This document shows, in pieces, positions 43,491 to 53,213 of a DNA stretch of 64,000 nucleotides. Below the pieces are notes generated by a model, which did not search any database, was not told the DNA's origin, and saw only the letters and a list, made by a program, of their open reading frames with translations. Made by a program: the position numbers and the translations under genes. Source of the stretch: Mameliella sp. CS4 (GTDB lineage Bacteria; Pseudomonadota; Alphaproteobacteria; Rhodobacterales; Rhodobacteraceae); contig NZ_JAHXRQ010000002.1 of the NCBI RefSeq assembly GCF_019392335.1, positions 62,001-126,000 on the forward strand, given 5' to 3'. Every line of letters begins with the position of its first letter. The stretch's first letter is position 1.

Positions 43491-44422
43491 CAGTGGCTCC
43501 CCGCTGCGGAAAGGACGTAGAATTCGGACGGGGTCAGCAGAAGGTCGAGGGCGAGCTTGCCACAGACCAGCAGCACCAGCCCGGCCAGCAGGATGCGCAG
43601 CTGTTCCGCCTTGAGCCGCATGCCGATGGCGGTGCCGGCCTGTGCGCCGAGCACCCCGCCGACCAGCAGGACCACCGCCAGAACCACGTCTACCGTGTAG
43701 TTGGTGGTGGCATGCATCACGGTGGTAAAGCCGGTGACGAAAATGATCTGGAACAGCGAGGTGCCGATGACAACCTTGGTGGGCATGTTGAGCAGGTAGA
43801 TCATGGCGGGCACCATGATGAACCCGCCGCCCACGCCCATGATCGCCGCCAGCACGCCGACGGCGAGGCCCACCAGCAACGGCGGGATCACCGAGATATA
43901 AAGCCCCGATGTGCGGAACCGCATCTTGAAGGGCAGCGCGTGCACCCAGTTGTGTTTCTTGCGTTTCGGTGGGGCTCCCCGTCGCGATTTGCGCAGGGCG
44001 TTGAGGCTTTCGATGAACATCAATGCGCCGATGATGCCCAGGAAGACGACGTAACAGAGGTTGATCAGCAGATCGACCTGGCCCAGCGATTTCAGGTAGT
44101 TGAAGAGCACCACCCCCAGTGCCGCGCCGATCAGCCCGCCTATGAGCAGCACCGTCCCCATTCGCAGGTCGACGGTCTTTCGTTTCAGGTGGGCCATCAG
44201 GCCAGAGACCGAGGAGGCGACGATCTGGTTGGCGCCGGTGGCCACGGCCACGGCGGGCGGCACACCGATGAAAAACAGCAGCGGCGTCATCAGAAAGCCG
44301 CCGCCGACGCCGAACATGCCCGACAGGATGCCCACCAGCCCGCCAAGGCCGAAAAGGACGAAGACGTTGACCGAAACCTCGGCAATGGGGAGGTAGACCT
44401 GCATGAGCAAAGCTAGTCCCAT
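43490..44422 (-). CDS. Sulfite/organosulfonate exporter TauE/SafE-family protein
   Basis: 310-aa inner membrane protein with about eight hydrophobic segments and the two TSUP repeats: GILSGMFGVGGGFLMTPLLF and GVLAAIMGVGGGFIMVPAMI. TauE/SafE proteins export sulfite, sulfoacetate or related anions. The start was placed at 44422; an ATG at 44404 is possible. It heads the operon with the TIGR02186 protein and a thioesterase. Confidence 0.9.
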   Translation of the reverse strand: MGLALLMQVYLPIAEVSVNVFVLFGLGGLVGILSGMFGVGGGFLMTPLLFFIGVPPAVAVATGANQIVASSVSGLMAHLKRKTVDLRMGTVLLIGGLIGAALGVVLFNYLKSLGQVDLLINLCYVVFLGIIGALMFIESLNALRKSRRGAPPKRKKHNWVHALPFKMRFRTSGLYISVIPPLLVGLAVGVLAAIMGVGGGFIMVPAMIYLLNMPTKVVIGTSLFQIIFVTGFTTVMHATTNYTVDVVLAVVLLVGGVLGAQAGTAIGMRLKAEQLRILLAGLVLLVCGKLALDLLLTPSEFYVLSAAGSH

Positions 44423-44475
44423 GTCATGGGTTTATGCAAGCGCAGCATGGCGGCCGCGCTATGGGTTGGCGGGGC

Positions 44476-45441
44476 CTATCTCTCCTTGACGTAGGGCTCT
44501 CCGCCGGCGCGTGGCGGGATGGCCTTGCCGACGAACCCCGCAAGGATCACGACGGTCAGGATGTAGGGCAGGGCGTCCATGACCTGCACGGGCACGGTGA
44601 AAGCGCCCAGGTCGATGTTCTGGAAACGCAGCGCCACGGCCTGGAGGAAGCCGAAGAGCAGGCAGGCGCCGAGCGCGTACCAGGGTCGCCATTTCGAGAA
44701 GATCAGCGCGGCCAGCGCGATATAGCCCCGGCCTGCGGTCATCTCCTTGCCGAAGAAGGGCTGCAGACCGGTGGCCATGTAGGCGCCTGCGATGCCGCAG
44801 AGGATGCCGCAAATGGCGACGGCCGCAAAGCGCATCCCGACGACAGAGACACCTGCGGTGTCCACCGCCTCTGGCGCCTCGCCCACCGCGCGCAGACGCA
44901 GGCCGAACCGGGTGCGGAACAGCACCCACCATGTTGCGGGCACCAGGGCAAAGGCCAGGTAGACCAGCGGCGCGTGTCCGGACAGGAGGTCGGAATAGAT
45001 CGGGCCCAGGACGGGCACGTCGCGCAGACTGTCGGCAAAGGGCAGGGTCCATTCTGAAAGACGCGCATTGCCGGTCAAGGTCGGGGTCTTGCCGCCCTGT
45101 CGGAACCAGTTCTGCGCGATCAGCACCGTCAGGCCGGAGGCAAGGAAGTTCAGCGCCACGCCGGAAATCAGCTGGTTGCCCCGAAAGGTGATCGAGGCCA
45201 GCCCGTGTATCGCCGACAGCGTCATCGAGGCCGCGATGCCCGCCAGCAGCCCGATCCAGACGCTGCCCGAGCTGTAGGCCACCGCCGCCGAGAAGAAGGC
45301 GGCGATCAGCATCTTGCCCTCCAGCCCGATGTCGAAGATGCCCGCGCGCTCGGAAAACAGTCCGGCCAGACAGGCCAGCAGCAGCGGGGTCGACAGGCGA
45401 ATGGTCGATTCAAGGACCGGGATGAGCGTGGCGAGATCCAT
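44476..45441 (-). CDS. Nucleoside-type ABC transporter permease (second permease)
   Basis: 321-aa inner-membrane permease of the BMP/nucleoside ABC family. The N-terminus LLLACLAGLFSERAGIFDIG and GLEGKMLIAAFF are diagnostic, as is FGLRLRAVGEAPEAVDTAGV for the cytoplasmic coupling loop. It pairs with the permease at 46123-47217. It lies 52 bp downstream of a lysE-type gene that separates the two permeases. Confidence 0.92.
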   Translation of the reverse strand: MDLATLIPVLESTIRLSTPLLLACLAGLFSERAGIFDIGLEGKMLIAAFFSAAVAYSSGSVWIGLLAGIAASMTLSAIHGLASITFRGNQLISGVALNFLASGLTVLIAQNWFRQGGKTPTLTGNARLSEWTLPFADSLRDVPVLGPIYSDLLSGHAPLVYLAFALVPATWWVLFRTRFGLRLRAVGEAPEAVDTAGVSVVGMRFAAVAICGILCGIAGAYMATGLQPFFGKEMTAGRGYIALAALIFSKWRPWYALGACLLFGFLQAVALRFQNIDLGAFTVPVQVMDALPYILTVVILAGFVGKAIPPRAGGEPYVKER

Positions 45442-45493
45442 GTGCGGTGTCAGCCTCTTGGTTCGAGGGAGGGCGGGTGAGCGGAGAGCCTGG

Positions 45494-46123
45494 TCATGGT
45501 CGTGCCAGGGCTAGGCGTATGGCGGCGAAACAGAAAAACGACCCCAGCGCCCCGTCGATGGTACGCCGGGCGCGCAGGTAAAACGCGACCATCGGGCGGG
45601 TCGAGAAAGTCAGCGCGTAAAGCGCGTGGATCAGGGCCGAGTTCAGGGCGGCCCCAAGAACAAAGAGCACCGCGATCGGCCAGGGGGCGCTGCCACCCAG
45701 GGCCAGCGTGACGATGGCCAGGTAGGCGAGAATGGCCTTGGGGTTGCTGACCTGAAGCAGGAGCCCGCGCCGGTAGAGACGGGCGGGGCTGCCGCTTAGC
45801 GTCGTCACGGGCGGGGCATTGCCCGGTGTGGCCGCAGAGCGCAGCGACCTGTACCCGAGCCAGGCCAGGTAGGCCGCGCCCAGGACCTTGATCAGCGTCA
45901 CGGCATGGGTCCAGGTCAGGATCAATGCGCCAAGGCCCGCGATGGCGCCGGAGGCCATGAGGATCGAGCCGGTCACGATCCCCGCGCTCATGGCCAAGGC
46001 CTGTCGCCGGCCATTGCCCATCGCGGTGCCGATCACCGCCAGCACGTTGGCCCCCGGAGAGGCCAGTGCCAAGGCGTGCACCCCCCAGGCGACCAGGAGA
46101 GAGGGCAGGTAGTCGGCCAGCAT
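45494..46123 (-). CDS. LysE-family amino acid exporter inside the nucleoside ABC operon
   Basis: 209 aa with about six hydrophobic segments and the LysE/RhtB opening LALASPGANVLAVIGTAMGN. The family exports amino acids or similar metabolites. Its start shares one base with the stop of the upstream ABC permease (TGATG), so it is translationally coupled into the nucleoside importer operon. The two permease genes of such importers are usually adjacent. Confidence 0.9.
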   Translation of the reverse strand: MLADYLPSLLVAWGVHALALASPGANVLAVIGTAMGNGRRQALAMSAGIVTGSILMASGAIAGLGALILTWTHAVTLIKVLGAAYLAWLGYRSLRSAATPGNAPPVTTLSGSPARLYRRGLLLQVSNPKAILAYLAIVTLALGGSAPWPIAVLFVLGAALNSALIHALYALTFSTRPMVAFYLRARRTIDGALGSFFCFAAIRLALARP

Positions 46124-47217
46124 CAGGCCTTGCCCTTGCGCAGGGCGAGGAACAGTTTTTCCAGCGGCATCCGCACCATGTTGTCCAGTGCCCCGGTAAA
46201 GAGGATGACCAGCGCCTGGATCACGGTGATGAGCTGTTGCGGGATGCCGCTCCAGAATGCCAGTTCCAGCCCGCCCTGGTAGAGAAAGCCGAAGAGCAGC
46301 GCCGCCATGAAAATCCCCACGGGATGCGACCGGCCCATGAGCGCGACCGCGATCCCGATGAAGCCGGCCCCCTCGGAGGCGTTCAGCACCAGCCGTTCGG
46401 CCTCGCCCATCGTGGCGTTCAGCGCCATCATGCCCGCAAGGCCGCCGGAAATCAGCATGGCGATGATGGTAATCCGCACCGGAGAGATACCCGCGTAGCG
46501 CGCCGCGCTTTCGGAATGGCCGAAGGCGCGGATCTGATAGCCCAGCCGCGTGCGCCAGATCAGGAGCCAGACCGCGAAACAGGCGAAAACGGCCAGGAAA
46601 AACGAAACGTTGACCGGGGCCGAGCGGAACATGACCGTGTCGGCGGTCGAGAACATCTCCTGGAAGGTCGGCAGGTGGGTCGGTTCGGGAAAGGCGCCAG
46701 AGGCCGGTTCCATCGCGCCGCGGGGGCGCAGCATGTTGACCAGAACGTAGTTCAGCACTGCCGCGGCGATGAAGTTGAACATGATCGTGGTGATGACGAT
46801 ATGGCTGCCGCGTTTCGCCTGCAGGTAGGCCGGGATCAGTGCCCAGGCGGCCCCGAAGACACCCGCGGCCACCGTCGCCCCCAGCAGCGCCAGGGTCCAG
46901 TGCGGCCAGGGCACGTAGAGAGAGACCACCGCGACGCCAAGACCGCCCAGCAACACCTGACCTTCGCCGCCGATATTGAACATCCGCGCATGAAAGGCCA
47001 CCGCCACCGCGAGGCCGGTGAAGATGAAATTCGTGGTGTAATACAGCGTGTTGCCGATCCCGCGCGAGGAGGTCAGGCTTTCCTTGACCATGATCGAGAA
47101 GGCCTCGACCGGGTTGTGTCCGATGGCCAAGATCACCAGCGCAGAAATCAGCGCGGCCAGCAGGATGGAAATCAGGGGCACGAGCACCGCGTCGGCCCAG
47201 GCGGGCATCTTATCCAT
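46123..47217 (-). CDS. Nucleoside-type ABC transporter permease (first permease)
   Basis: 364 aa, about nine hydrophobic segments; NTLYYTTNFIFTGLAVAVAF and HARMFNIGGEGQVLLGGLGV mark it as the NupP/YufP-type subunit. It forms the membrane channel with the second permease. It lies between the ATPase gene (86 bp) and the lysE-type gene. Confidence 0.93.
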   Translation of the reverse strand: MDKMPAWADAVLVPLISILLAALISALVILAIGHNPVEAFSIMVKESLTSSRGIGNTLYYTTNFIFTGLAVAVAFHARMFNIGGEGQVLLGGLGVAVVSLYVPWPHWTLALLGATVAAGVFGAAWALIPAYLQAKRGSHIVITTIMFNFIAAAVLNYVLVNMLRPRGAMEPASGAFPEPTHLPTFQEMFSTADTVMFRSAPVNVSFFLAVFACFAVWLLIWRTRLGYQIRAFGHSESAARYAGISPVRITIIAMLISGGLAGMMALNATMGEAERLVLNASEGAGFIGIAVALMGRSHPVGIFMAALLFGFLYQGGLELAFWSGIPQQLITVIQALVILFTGALDNMVRMPLEKLFLALRKGKA

Positions 47218-47303
47218 TGCGCGGCTCCTTCTGGGGCTGGCGGACGGAGGTGGTCAGGGTATCCGGTTCAGGGCCCGTACAGGAAAGCGGCGGGAAAGAG
47301 CTT

Positions 47304-48920
47304 TCAGTTATGGCCATGCCGCGCAGCCTCCCGCTCTTTCTGTGCTTCAAGCTGTTCGTCCACCACCTTGATCAGCGGTTTGTCCTTGTCGGGCATCTCG
47401 GTCACCCCGGCCATGAGCAGGCCCAGCTCGGTCTGGTTGGTCTCGGCCGGCAGGCGTTCACCCATGATCTGCCCGTCGAACATCACCGCGACCCGGTCCG
47501 AGAGCGACAGGATCTCGTCCAGTTCGACCGAGACCAGCAAGATGGCCTTGCCCTGATCGCGCAGGGCGACGATCTGCTGGTGGATGAACTCGATGGCGCC
47601 GATGTCGACCCCCCGGGTGGGTTGTCCCACCAACAGGATATCGGGATTGCGCTCGATCTCGCGCGCGAGGACGATCTTTTGCTGGTTGCCGCCGGAAAAA
47701 TTGCGCGCGGCCAGGTTGGCGTTTGGCGGGCGCACGTCGAAACGTTCGATCTTGCCCTCGGCGTCGCGCTTGATGGCCGCATTGTCCATCAACAGCGCGT
47801 TTTTCTGGTATTTCGGATCGTGGTGATACCCGAAGGCGATGTTTTCCCAGGCGGTGTAGGGCATGATCAGCCCTTCGTGCTGTCGGTCCTCGGGGACGTG
47901 GCTGATACCGCGTGCCCGGCGCGACTGCCCGTCCGAAGAACGCCCCGTAAGGTCGATCTCTTGACCATTGACGCGCACGTTGCCGGTGCCGATCTTCATC
48001 CCGCCCAGCACCTGCAGCAGTTCGGACTGGCCATTGCCCGACACGCCCGCGATGCCCAGGATTTCGCCCGCCTGCACCTTGAACGAGATGCCCCTGAGCC
48101 GTTCGACCCCGGCGCTGTCGGTATGGCACAGGTTATCCACCTCCAGCACCGATTTTCCGGGTTTGGCCGGGGTCTTGTCGACCCGCAGCAGGACTTTGCG
48201 GCCCACCATCAGCTCGGCCAGTTCTTCGGGTGAGGTTTCGGCGGTCTTGACCGTAGCGGTCATCTCTCCACGTCGCATGACGCTGACGGTATCCGTGATC
48301 TCCATGATCTCGCGCAGCTTGTGCGTGATCAGGATGATCGTCTTGCCCTCGCGTTTCAGGCCTTCGAGGATGCGGAAAAGGTGGTCGGCCTCTGCCGGGG
48401 TCAGCACCCCGGTGGGCTCGTCGAGGATCAGGATTTCAGCCTCGCGGTACAGCGCCTTGAGGATTTCCACACGCTGTTGGTGGCCGACAGAGAGATCCTG
48501 AATCATCGCGTCGGGATCGACGTTCAGTTCGTATTCTTCGGCCAGGTGCTTCAGCACGCCGCGCGCCTTCGACAGCGAGGGCTTCAGCAGGGCGCCGTCC
48601 TCGGCGCCCAGGATGACGTTTTCGAGGACCGTGAAATTCTGCACCAGCTTGAAGTGCTGGAAGACCATCCCGATGCCGGCGGCGATGGCGGCCTGGCTGT
48701 CGGGGATCTGGGTCTGTTTGCCGTTGATGAAAATCTCGCCCGCGTCAGCCTTGTAAAAGCCGTAGAGGATCGACATCAGGGTCGACTTGCCCGCGCCGTT
48801 TTCACCGATGATGCCGTGAATCGTGCCCGGCATCACGCGGATAGAGATGTCCTTGTTGGCCTGAACGGGGCCGAAGGACTTGGAAATGCCCTTGAGCTCG
48901 ATGGCGGGGGTGTCGGTCAT
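47304..48920 (-). CDS. Nucleoside-type ABC transporter ATP-binding protein (double ATPase)
   Basis: 538 aa with two ABC domains fused, as in NupO/RbsA types. The first has Walker [18 protein letters not shown], signature [13 protein letters not shown] and Walker [12 protein letters not shown]. The second has a degenerate P-loop region ([14 protein letters not shown]) and signature [14 protein letters not shown] with [11 protein letters not shown] degenerate second site is usual in this family. It energises nucleoside or purine uptake. Confidence 0.94.
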   Translation of the reverse strand: MTDTPAIELKGISKSFGPVQANKDISIRVMPGTIHGIIGENGAGKSTLMSILYGFYKADAGEIFINGKQTQIPDSQAAIAAGIGMVFQHFKLVQNFTVLENVILGAEDGALLKPSLSKARGVLKHLAEEYELNVDPDAMIQDLSVGHQQRVEILKALYREAEILILDEPTGVLTPAEADHLFRILEGLKREGKTIILITHKLREIMEITDTVSVMRRGEMTATVKTAETSPEELAELMVGRKVLLRVDKTPAKPGKSVLEVDNLCHTDSAGVERLRGISFKVQAGEILGIAGVSGNGQSELLQVLGGMKIGTGNVRVNGQEIDLTGRSSDGQSRRARGISHVPEDRQHEGLIMPYTAWENIAFGYHHDPKYQKNALLMDNAAIKRDAEGKIERFDVRPPNANLAARNFSGGNQQKIVLAREIERNPDILLVGQPTRGVDIGAIEFIHQQIVALRDQGKAILLVSVELDEILSLSDRVAVMFDGQIMGERLPAETNQTELGLLMAGVTEMPDKDKPLIKVVDEQLEAQKEREAARHGHN

Positions 48921-49019
48921 GAAGATCGGCTTTCGCGGGGCGAAGGGAGAGGGGCCGCGCCGGAGCGGCCCCTCGTGGAGGAAGCGGAGGCCGTGACGCG
49001 CCCCCTGTGCCTTTGGCGA

Positions 49020-50024
49020 TCAGAAATCCAGCGCCGGGCAGCTGTCGTCCTTGGAGTAGTCGTGAACGGTGACTTCGCCCGCGATGATCTGTTCACGCGC
49101 GGCGTCGACGGCGGCTTTCATCTCTTCCGAGACGAGGTCGGCGTTGTTGTCGTCCAGCGCGTAGCCGACACCGTTGCTTTCCAGGCCCAGGGCGATCACG
49201 CCGGTCTGCAGGTCGGCCCCTGCTGTCATGGCGTCATAGACGGCGACGTCCACGCGTTTCAGCATCGAGGTCAGGACCGAGCCGGGGTGCAGGTAGTTCT
49301 GGTTGCTGTCCACACCGATTGACAGGATGCCCTCGTCCGCAGCGGTCTGCAGCACGCCCAGGCCGGTGCCACCAGCGGCGGCATAGATCACGTCCGCGCC
49401 CTGGCTGATCTGTGCCTTGGCCAGTTCGGCGCCTTTCACCGGGTCGTTCCAGGCGGCGGGGGTGGTGCCGGTCATGTTGGAGATCACGGTGGCGTCGGGG
49501 TTCACCGCCAGCACACCCTGGGCATAGCCGCAGGCAAACTTGCGGATCAGCGGGATGTCCATGCCACCCACAAAGCCCACCGTATCGGAGTCGGAGGCCA
49601 TCGCCGCCATCATGCCGACCAGGTAGCTGCCCTCATGTTCGGCAAAGAGGATCGACAGGACGTTCGGATGCGCCTCGGGATCGACGTAGCCGTCGATGGT
49701 CACGAACTTGGTGTCAGGATAGTCCGGCGCCACGGCTGCGATTTGCGAGGCGTAGGAAAAGCCTGTGGTCACGACCGGGTTGAACCCGGCTTCGGCGAAG
49801 CGGCGCAGGGCCTGCTCACGCTGGGCCTCGGCCTGGATCTCGATGTCGCGATAGCTGCCACCGGTTTCCTCGGCCCAGCGTTCCGCGCCGTTGTAGGCTG
49901 CCTCGTTGAAGGATTTGTCGAACTTGCCGCCGAGGTCGTAGATCAGCGCCGGATCGGCCAACGCAGCGCCGGCGCTCAGCGCCAGTGCGGCGACGGTGCC
50001 GAGGGTCTTGGCAAAGAAGGTCAT
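49020..50024 (-). CDS. BMP-family substrate-binding protein (nucleoside/purine)
   Basis: 334 aa with a signal peptide (TFFAKTLGTVAALALSAGAA) without a lipobox, so soluble periplasmic. Mature motifs LIYDLGGKFDKSFNEAAYNG and FVGGMDIPLIRKFACGYAQG are typical of BMP/Med/PnrA proteins. It captures nucleosides for the ABC importer encoded downstream. The ATG at 50024 follows AGGGAG; it is the first gene of this operon. Confidence 0.94.
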   Translation of the reverse strand: MTFFAKTLGTVAALALSAGAALADPALIYDLGGKFDKSFNEAAYNGAERWAEETGGSYRDIEIQAEAQREQALRRFAEAGFNPVVTTGFSYASQIAAVAPDYPDTKFVTIDGYVDPEAHPNVLSILFAEHEGSYLVGMMAAMASDSDTVGFVGGMDIPLIRKFACGYAQGVLAVNPDATVISNMTGTTPAAWNDPVKGAELAKAQISQGADVIYAAAGGTGLGVLQTAADEGILSIGVDSNQNYLHPGSVLTSMLKRVDVAVYDAMTAGADLQTGVIALGLESNGVGYALDDNNADLVSEEMKAAVDAAREQIIAGEVTVHDYSKDDSCPALDF

Positions 50025-50149
50025 GTGAGGCTCCCTGGTGTGACGGGGGCATGGGCCACCCGTTCCGTTTGTGATGGGGCAATCAAAGCCGCAGGGGGCG
50101 GGAGGGGTCAACCGGTTTTTGCCGCACTGCCACGGGGGTGCGGGTGACG

Positions 50150-50563
50150 TCAGGGCAGTACGCGCGACATGACCACGGCGTCGTCCGGCGGGCCATCCGG
50201 GCGCGGGTAATAGTCCCGGCGCAGCCCGATTTCGCTGTACCCGTGGCGAGAATAAAACGCGCGCGCGGGGGCGTTGGCGGCCGCGACCTCCAGAAAGACC
50301 TGGCCGGCGCCCCGATCCTGTGCCTCGGCGTGAAAGCGGGCCAGCGCGCGGCTGGCGGCGCCCATGCGCAGGTGATCGGGGTCGGCGGCAACGGCGAGGA
50401 TTTCGGCCTCGTCCGCGATCACGGTGCCTAGGACAAAGGCATGTTCCGTGGCGGCCAGCAGGGCGTGCGGGCGGGCAAGCGTGTCGGCAAATTGTTCTGC
50501 GGTCCAAGGGGTCGTGTGCCGGTAGGCCCGGGTGACCAGCGCGGCCAGTGCCTCGGGCGTCAT
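50150..50563 (-). CDS. rimI: Ribosomal-protein-alanine N-acetyltransferase RimI
   Basis: 137-aa GNAT protein with the acetyl-CoA loop VAADPDHLRMGAASRALARF and the conserved FYSRHGYSEIGLRRDYY C-terminus. It acetylates the N-terminal Ala of ribosomal protein S18 in E. coli; in many bacteria it is paired with tsaB, as here. Start at 50563 overlaps the tsaB stop by 4 bp. Confidence 0.92.
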   Translation of the reverse strand: MTPEALAALVTRAYRHTTPWTAEQFADTLARPHALLAATEHAFVLGTVIADEAEILAVAADPDHLRMGAASRALARFHAEAQDRGAGQVFLEVAAANAPARAFYSRHGYSEIGLRRDYYPRPDGPPDDAVVMSRVLP

Positions 50564-51201
50564 TCCAGGATCACCGGAGGCGCATCGCGCGACGGGGCGG
50601 CATCCGCAGGCTTGAGGTAGAGCGGTGCGGGCCGCGAGGGGGCGTCCTGCCAGCCTGTGGCGGCGATACGGGCCACGGCCTCGGCCGGGGCATGGCGGGC
50701 GGGGACCGCTTTGACGCCCAGCTGCTCCGCCACCTGCGCGGCGGCGGGTCCTACGCAGGTCAGGCCGGGTTGCGCCCAGGCGTCGGGTATCTCGGAAAGG
50801 GCGATCAACTGCGCGTGGACCGGCGGTGTCATGACATGCGACTGGACGTAGACCTGATCACGCGGGGCGCCGAGACAGGCGAGCACGGGGCCGGTCATGT
50901 CCAGGGCCGCGGCCTCCAGCAGGCTCACGCCGACCGCCGTGATGTTCAACGACAGGGCAAGCCCGCGCGCAGCACCTACCGACAGCCGCACGCCAGTGAA
51001 GTTGCCGGGGCCAATGCCGACACCGATGGCATCCAGGTCTTTCCAGGTCGCGCCGCCCTTGGTGAGGACCTCTTCGAGCATGAGCATGAGCCGTTCGGCC
51101 TGACCGCGCGCCATGTCCTCATGCGCGGCGGCCACGATGCCTTTGCCGTCAAAGAGGGCTGCGCCGACGTGGGCGGAAGAGGTGTCGAAACCGAGAATCA
51201 T
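50560..51201 (-). CDS. tsaB: tRNA threonylcarbamoyladenosine biosynthesis protein TsaB
   Basis: 213 aa, beginning MILGFDTSSAHVGAALFDGK, with DAIGVGIGPGNFTGVRLSVG, the diagnostic ASKHA segment. TsaB is the non-catalytic partner that activates TsaD in forming the t6A37 tRNA modification. The start was set at 51201 because the family begins there; the frame is open a further 24 bp. Confidence 0.95.
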   Translation of the reverse strand: MILGFDTSSAHVGAALFDGKGIVAAAHEDMARGQAERLMLMLEEVLTKGGATWKDLDAIGVGIGPGNFTGVRLSVGAARGLALSLNITAVGVSLLEAAALDMTGPVLACLGAPRDQVYVQSHVMTPPVHAQLIALSEIPDAWAQPGLTCVGPAAAQVAEQLGVKAVPARHAPAEAVARIAATGWQDAPSRPAPLYLKPADAAPSRDAPPVILE

Positions 51202-51268
51202 GGTGCGGGCGTTATCGCCGTCCAAGCGGGATGATGCAATTGCCGCATACGGTTGCGACAGTGTGGAA

Positions 51269-51337
51269 AAGCGCCTTGGAAGGCGCTTGCCAACGCGTTT
51301 TGAAACGCGTTGAGAAAGGCTTTTCGAAAAGCCTTTC
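51269..51337. repeat. Three consecutive perfect palindromes
   Basis: Palindrome 1 (51269-51288): AAGCGCCTT-GG-AAGGCGCTT. Palindrome 2 (51291-51312): CAACGCGTTT-TG-AAACGCGTTG. Palindrome 3 (51314-51337): 24 bp perfect, GAAAGGCTTTTC and its complement. They are separated by only 1-2 bp and lie just after the nfuA stop, in the nfuA-tsaB spacer. A triple-hairpin terminator or attenuator is possible. Confidence 0.9.
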
Positions 51338-51342
51338 CCGGG

Positions 51343-51906
51343 TCAGACGGCGACGGGGCGGACCTCTGTCACTTCGGGGATGTAGTGGCGCAGCAGGTTC
51401 TCGATGCCCATCTTCAGCGTCAGCGTGGACGAGGGGCAGCCGGCGCAGGCGCCCTGCATGTGCAGGTAGACCACGCCGCGGTCGAACCCGTGGAACGTGA
51501 TGTCGCCACCATCCTGCGCGACGGCCGGACGCACGCGGCTGTCCAGAAGCTCCTTGATCTGGCCCACAACCTCGGCATCTGCGCCGTCATGGTCGGCGTG
51601 ACCGCCGGCCTGGGTGGCGCCATCGGCCATGACCGGCTGGCCGGACTGGAAATGCTCCATGATCGCGCCAAGGATCGCCGGCTTCAGGTGGTCCCAGTCG
51701 GTCGCGTCGGTCTTGGTCACGGTCACGAAATCATTGCCGAAGAACACGCCCGACACACCTTCGACGGCAAAGAGCCGTTGTGCCAGCGGCGAGGCGCTGG
51801 CGGCCTCGGCCGAGGGGAAGTCGGCAGTGCCCATGTCCAGCACGGTATGACCGGGCAGGAACTTGAGCGTGGCGGGGTTCGGCGTCGATTCGGTCTGAAT
51901 GAACAT
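51343..51906 (-). CDS. nfuA: NifU-family iron-sulfur carrier protein (NfuA-like)
   Basis: 187 aa. N-terminal Nfu domain (FIQTESTPNPATLKFLPGHT) and C-terminal NifU domain with the cluster-binding CxxC in HMQGACAGCPSSTLTLKMGI. It carries [4Fe-4S] clusters to client enzymes. This two-domain, N-then-C order matches eukaryotic/alphaproteobacterial Nfu rather than E. coli NfuA. Stop is followed at once by three hairpins. Confidence 0.93.
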   Translation of the reverse strand: MFIQTESTPNPATLKFLPGHTVLDMGTADFPSAEAASASPLAQRLFAVEGVSGVFFGNDFVTVTKTDATDWDHLKPAILGAIMEHFQSGQPVMADGATQAGGHADHDGADAEVVGQIKELLDSRVRPAVAQDGGDITFHGFDRGVVYLHMQGACAGCPSSTLTLKMGIENLLRHYIPEVTEVRPVAV

Positions 51907-51999
51907 CTGGGATCACCCTTTTCTGGTTGCCCCCTATATGCGCCTCCATGCCCCGACCGTCAAGGATTGGAACGGTTCTAAAGTGCGGGGCGGCGGGGA

Positions 52000-52455
52000 T
52001 CAGGTGATGGCTTCAAGCCGTTCCTTCGACAGGTCGCCCGGCACGATCGTGACCGGAACCGGCAACGCGCCAGAGTTGCGGGTCATGTGACTGACCAGGG
52101 GGCCGGGGCCCTTCTTGTCCGCAGCCGCACCCAGCACCAGCAGGCCGATTTCCGGATCGTCGTTGACCTGCGCGATGATTTCCGTCGTCGGGTCGCCTTC
52201 GCGGATCACCAGCTCGGGATCGACGCCTTGCTTGTCCCGCATCCACTTGGCGAAGACCTCGAAATGCGCGTGGATGCGTTCGCGGGCTTCCTCGCGCATG
52301 ATGTCCCCCACGCCGATCCAGTGATTGAACTCGTCCGGGGGGATCACGGACAGGATCGCGACGCCGCCTCCGGACTTGGCGGCGCGCATGGCTGCGAAAC
52401 GCATGGCGTTCAGGCACTCGCGGCTGTCATCGAGGACGACGAGGAATTTGCGCAT
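52000..52455 (-). CDS. Universal stress protein (UspA family)
   Basis: 151 aa. Begins MRKFLVVLDDSRECLNAMRF and has the Usp ATP-binding-like pattern LLVLGAAADKKGPGPLVSHM near the end, though the classical GxxGxxxxxxxGS is modified (AAADKKGPGP), so ATP binding is uncertain. Usp proteins appear in stress and growth arrest. The start at 52455 follows AGGAGAG. Confidence 0.88.
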   Translation of the reverse strand: MRKFLVVLDDSRECLNAMRFAAMRAAKSGGGVAILSVIPPDEFNHWIGVGDIMREEARERIHAHFEVFAKWMRDKQGVDPELVIREGDPTTEIIAQVNDDPEIGLLVLGAAADKKGPGPLVSHMTRNSGALPVPVTIVPGDLSKERLEAIT

Positions 52456-52535
52456 GAAGTCTCTCCTGGAGGCGGATCGTGGCAGAGGGGGCCACCTCTG
52501 TCCAGCGCCGTCAGGGCCAGAGGGCGGTCCAGCAG

Positions 52536-53195
52536 TCAGGGCAGGGGATCGCGGGACAACAGCTCGGGCACGATTGCGTCGATCCGGTCGACTCCGGCCC
52601 GGTCGAGGTGAAAGATGGCAATCTGCGGAAAGTTGTCGAGCGCATAAAGCCCGGATTCCCCCGGCATCCGGGCCGTCAATTCCTGCATGATCTTCCGCAG
52701 GACGTCCCGGTCAACGTTGCCTGTCCCGATCCTGGGGGCCAGATCCAGTTCGGCATCGCCAAAGCGCAGGCGCAGGCCATCAGAGACAGCGACCTCGCAG
52801 GGCACCTCGGCCACGCGCGACAGATCGGCGATGGCCTGGGCGTAGTCCTGCAGGCTGTCGAACCCGTCGGTCTGCAGCAGGCAGGCGCGGGCGCAGAAGG
52901 GGGGATGCGGGGGGCGGTCGACCCGGATCGAATAGGTCAGCAGCAGAAGGCGCCAAGGCTCGCCGCGATAGGTTTCTTCGGGGCCGAAGTCGATGATGTC
53001 GGCGCGGGTGACGCCGGGCGAAAGATGCAGCCCCGCGCGTGCCAACTCGGTCATCTGGTCGTCCAGCGACGGAGCTTCGGGCGGCGGGACCGCCGGACCG
53101 CGCCGCGCTGCGGGGCGGTTGGCGCGATGGACCGCCGCGATGGCCGCCACGAAGAGCCCCAGCACCACCAGTATGACGACGAGTTTCAGACCCAT
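52536..53195 (-). CDS. Membrane-anchored protein of unknown function
   Basis: 219 aa with one N-terminal transmembrane helix (LKLVVILVVLGLFVAAIAAV), a Pro-rich linker (RRGPAVPPPEAPSL) and a soluble C-terminal domain that is probably periplasmic, containing two Cys (FCARACLL). I recognise no family. It sits 18 bp downstream of ilvE on the same strand, so they may share a transcript. Confidence 0.7.
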   Translation of the reverse strand: MGLKLVVILVVLGLFVAAIAAVHRANRPAARRGPAVPPPEAPSLDDQMTELARAGLHLSPGVTRADIIDFGPEETYRGEPWRLLLLTYSIRVDRPPHPPFCARACLLQTDGFDSLQDYAQAIADLSRVAEVPCEVAVSDGLRLRFGDAELDLAPRIGTGNVDRDVLRKIMQELTARMPGESGLYALDNFPQIAIFHLDRAGVDRIDAIVPELLSRDPLP

Positions 53196-53213
53196 CTGCG
53201 CGCGCGGGTCCGA

